From NCBI RefSeq assembly GCF_000149955.1, contig NC_030993.1, positions 1,154,068 to 1,218,067 of the forward strand: 64,000 nucleotides of DNA. The letters are read 5' to 3'. Below, piece after piece: positions 61,577 through 64,000 of this stretch. The stretch is from Fusarium oxysporum f. sp. lycopersici 4287 (taxonomy: Eukaryota; Ascomycota; Sordariomycetes; Hypocreales; Nectriaceae). The position numbers and the translations under genes were made by a program. Below the pieces are notes generated by a model that saw only the letters and a list, made by a program, of their open reading frames with translations, was not told the DNA's origin and ran no database searches. Numbering within the stretch: the first letter of the stretch is position 1; the number at the start of each line of letters is the position of its first letter.

Positions 61577-64000
61577 ATGACGGACCGTCATCGCTATCCG
61601 TCCTCGGGACGAGCGGCCACCTTTGCAAACCATGCGAGAACTTCTCTGCCATCAAGCATTGGCTACACTTCTTTGTACGCTGGTGACATGCACGTCATGC
61701 CAACTTCGACCCGACAGCAGCCCATTTCGACGACACCACGAGGATATGTTACAACTACTTCTACAACGCCAACCCCGAACACCACCACCCGGACGTACGC
61801 CGTTACTCAGGATCCTCGTTCACACAGACCGACTACACGGGATGTCACACGTTCCCAGCGGTCCTCCACACTAGACTCTACTAGTCGACCCCCAGTAATT
61901 GTCATGACCACCCAGAAGGACCGCGCCAACGGTACGAGTTCTCATTCTTCCAATGCTCGCCCCGGAAGTCCCTTGCGGGATGACTACCGCTCGAGCGATG
62001 GGCAGTTTTATACACAACCTGCCTCATCTATACGTTCACACAGCACAGCCCGCTCCTATGCCGATCAGCCAGGAAACGACACTTATGCTCGCAACAGCAG
62101 AGACCGTAGCAACAGCTTGGTACGCGACGACCCCTACCGCAACAGTCGCCATTCTGCTATATACCAGAATAATCCCCGCCAGAGCTCTAGTAATATCGAC
62201 TATGGGGATGACGGTTATCAGTACACTAATGCCGGTGAACTGGTTCGCTACGACCTCGATCATTCAGGCCCTGCGAGGACTCGCAGACGTGAGAGTTTCG
62301 ACCGTAGCTACTACTTCACAAATGTGTCGTGGAGTGTCGTGGATTTGAACCCTGGAGGTAGCATGACTTGATGGAATTAATCATGACGGCATTTGTAGAT
62401 GGTCTTATCACAGTTGAGGAGCAATCGGCAATACGATAACCGGGGCGGTCCTCCACCAAGTACACGAGGGTTTGACAAGATTCGAGGGTACGAAAGCCCA
62501 CGGGATTTTGTTCCGATGCCCTCTAAGACCCCCGAACCGACCTCGGTAAAACAGGACACTCCCCTTGTTGCGACTACGGAAACCACAAGACGACCTCGGC
62601 CAGTGTCATTGTATCAAGAGGGACCACCCCGTTCTTCGCATCACGATGATTACTATCGGAGCCGAGAAGACGAAAGAAAAATGCGAGAATTTCGTGATCA
62701 GCCAGAATCCGAGCATACTTATGAGCCCGAGCGCGCATACGAGGCACCATACTTTCAAGATGACAGAGTTACTTCCCGTGGCTTCGGCATCCGAACTGAC
62801 ACTGCTGATGAACACGATGATCGCCGTGAACGTCGCCCGGAACAACCAAAAAAGCGATCAGATGAAGACTTGCCACGTGATGCTGATTATGAACGCGATG
62901 ATCGACGCCGAGGCCGGCTTGATTCCAAAGACACTCGCCGTGAGAGACGTGAGAGTAAGAAAGGGAGCGATGATGACGAGAAGGAGCGTACTCGGTTCCG
63001 TGACAAGGTGGCCACTGGCTTGGGTATTGCTGCGACTGCTGTAGGCCTTGTGCCTGCCGTCAAAGACGACGACAAACGCGACAAAGATCCCGGCAGACGT
63101 AAAGGCTCTGATGACGAGCGCGAACGTGAACGTGAAAGAGACCGAGATCGTGACAGGCGGCGAGATTCGATGAAAAGCGAACGCCCAAGAATCTTGGAGC
63201 GAGATCTATCGCGACAGCGTGATCAATCAAGGCAGCGTGACCAGGATCGTGATTCCAGAGAGACCAGTCGTCGAAACGGGGAGTCTCGTAAGAGCACTGA
63301 AGCCGTTATCTCGTCATCTGATTCAGACGAAGCCAAAAAGTCCACTCGGAGACGTCGCGATTCAAATGCCTTCAATCCGAATGATACTTCTGAACTGCGG
63401 CATCTCAAGGACCAACTGGCAGCCTTGAAGACCACTGACAAAGAGAAGGAGAAGGAAACCCCGGTCGTGGTCGAAAATAAGTCACGGTCCTCTTCACCTA
63501 CTCGAGAAACAAGAACAGCAACAGAAGCTCGTCCATTCAAAGACTCCTGGTCACCACCCGATTCCAAGCCATCTGGTCCTCCTGAAGAAGAATCCCGTGG
63601 CCGCGAATCCCAGCAGACCCCTCCGGACGACAAACAAGTCCGTGTAGTATCGCCTCCTCGCGATAAAAAGGATGAGAAGCCTCTCAAGGGTATCTTGAAA
63701 CAGCCAAAGGTTAGCTTTCCAGAGGAGCCGAATCCCATTCGTGAAGGGGTTGCACCTCACAAGGAAGACAAGAAAGCCAGAGAAGCACCTGCAGGTGCAA
63801 AATGGACCAAGATCAGCCGTAAGATTGTTAACCCTGAGGCTTTGACCATTGGCAAAGAGAGGTTCGAGGTCAGAGATGACTTTGTCATAGTACTACGAGT
63901 ACTTAGCAAAGAGGAAATTCAGGCGTATGCCTCAGCGACACAAGTCTTGAGAGGTACGTTTTAAATTTAGGCTTGAGACTTGGCTTGAGCTGGTGCTAAT
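61577..64000 (+). CDS. long RD/RE-rich fungal protein (DUF8035-like), cut by the window edge
   Basis: I recognise only the domain near the current end, GAKWTKISRKIVNPEAL...FVIVLRVLSKEEIQAYA, which I recall as the fungal domain DUF8035; function unknown. Before it the protein is disordered: Ser/Thr/Arg-rich with Tyr, then RE/RD dipeptide runs (about 63110-63180, RERERERDRDRDRRRDS), a short hydrophobic GLGIAATAVGLVPAV segment and a PLKGILKQPKVSF motif resembling a PP1-type or acidic-patch binder (speculative). Exon one runs from ATG 61577 to about 62323. The next coding stretch, in the same phase, starts at 62399 or 62414 and ends at a consensus donor (GTACGT, 63954), so the gene continues beyond 64000. 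The junction at 62324-62398 has only a weak donor (GTGTCG); exon ends there are uncertain. Confidence 0.75.

Noticed and set aside
62336..62360. GGTTCAAATCC on the minus strand, a tRNA B-box match
   Set aside because: No matching T-stem, acceptor stem or A box around it, so not a tRNA.

Overview
The window is eukaryotic, from a filamentous ascomycete. Genes carry many short introns (44-78 bp, GT-AG, CTRAC-like branch sites). They encode fungal-specific products: a Woronin-body HEX1 protein ending in SRL, a highly reducing polyketide synthase (PKS), a C2H2/Zn2Cys6 transcription factor and a LaeA-like methyltransferase. HEX1 restricts it to Pezizomycotina. Overall protein resemblance suggests Sordariomycetes/Hypocreales, Fusarium-like (inference, not tested). 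A 100-N gap at 48255-48354 marks it as a scaffolded draft.

Layout. 1-9.7 kb is nearly gene-free; the only credible gene is a 91-aa Cys-rich protein at 7638. 9.7-31.7 kb looks like a small secondary-metabolite locus: a two-type zinc-finger regulator (+), a Dabb-fold protein (+), a 14-TM MFS transporter (-), a PKS with domains KS-AT-DH-(MT remnant)-ER-KR-ACP (+), a tRNA-Gly (-) and an O-methyltransferase (-). A LaeA-like methyltransferase (-) and an uncharacterised methyltransferase-fold protein (+) follow. 37.8-57.1 kb carries conserved cell-biology genes: an annexin with an RS-rich N-terminus (+), the ribosome-quality-control factor Rqc2/NEMF (-), HEX1 (+), a bleomycin hydrolase-type cysteine peptidase (+) and GMP synthase (+). 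The right edge cuts a long RD/RE-rich fungal protein.

How the genes may work together. A reduced polyketide built by the PKS could be O-methylated by the neighbouring enzyme and exported by the MFS protein under the zinc-finger regulator. This is inference from proximity. The PKS as read cannot be translated whole: it has an in-frame TGA and a one-base frame slip. The O-methyltransferase and the conserved Rqc2 gene also each need one extra base, so part of this damage may be assembly error rather than decay.

Most striking: the GMP synthase coding sequence (544 codons) is split by 18 introns, yet every junction keeps frame and all catalytic motifs survive. HEX1 carries a tandem-repeat N-terminal extension interrupted by the assembly gap.
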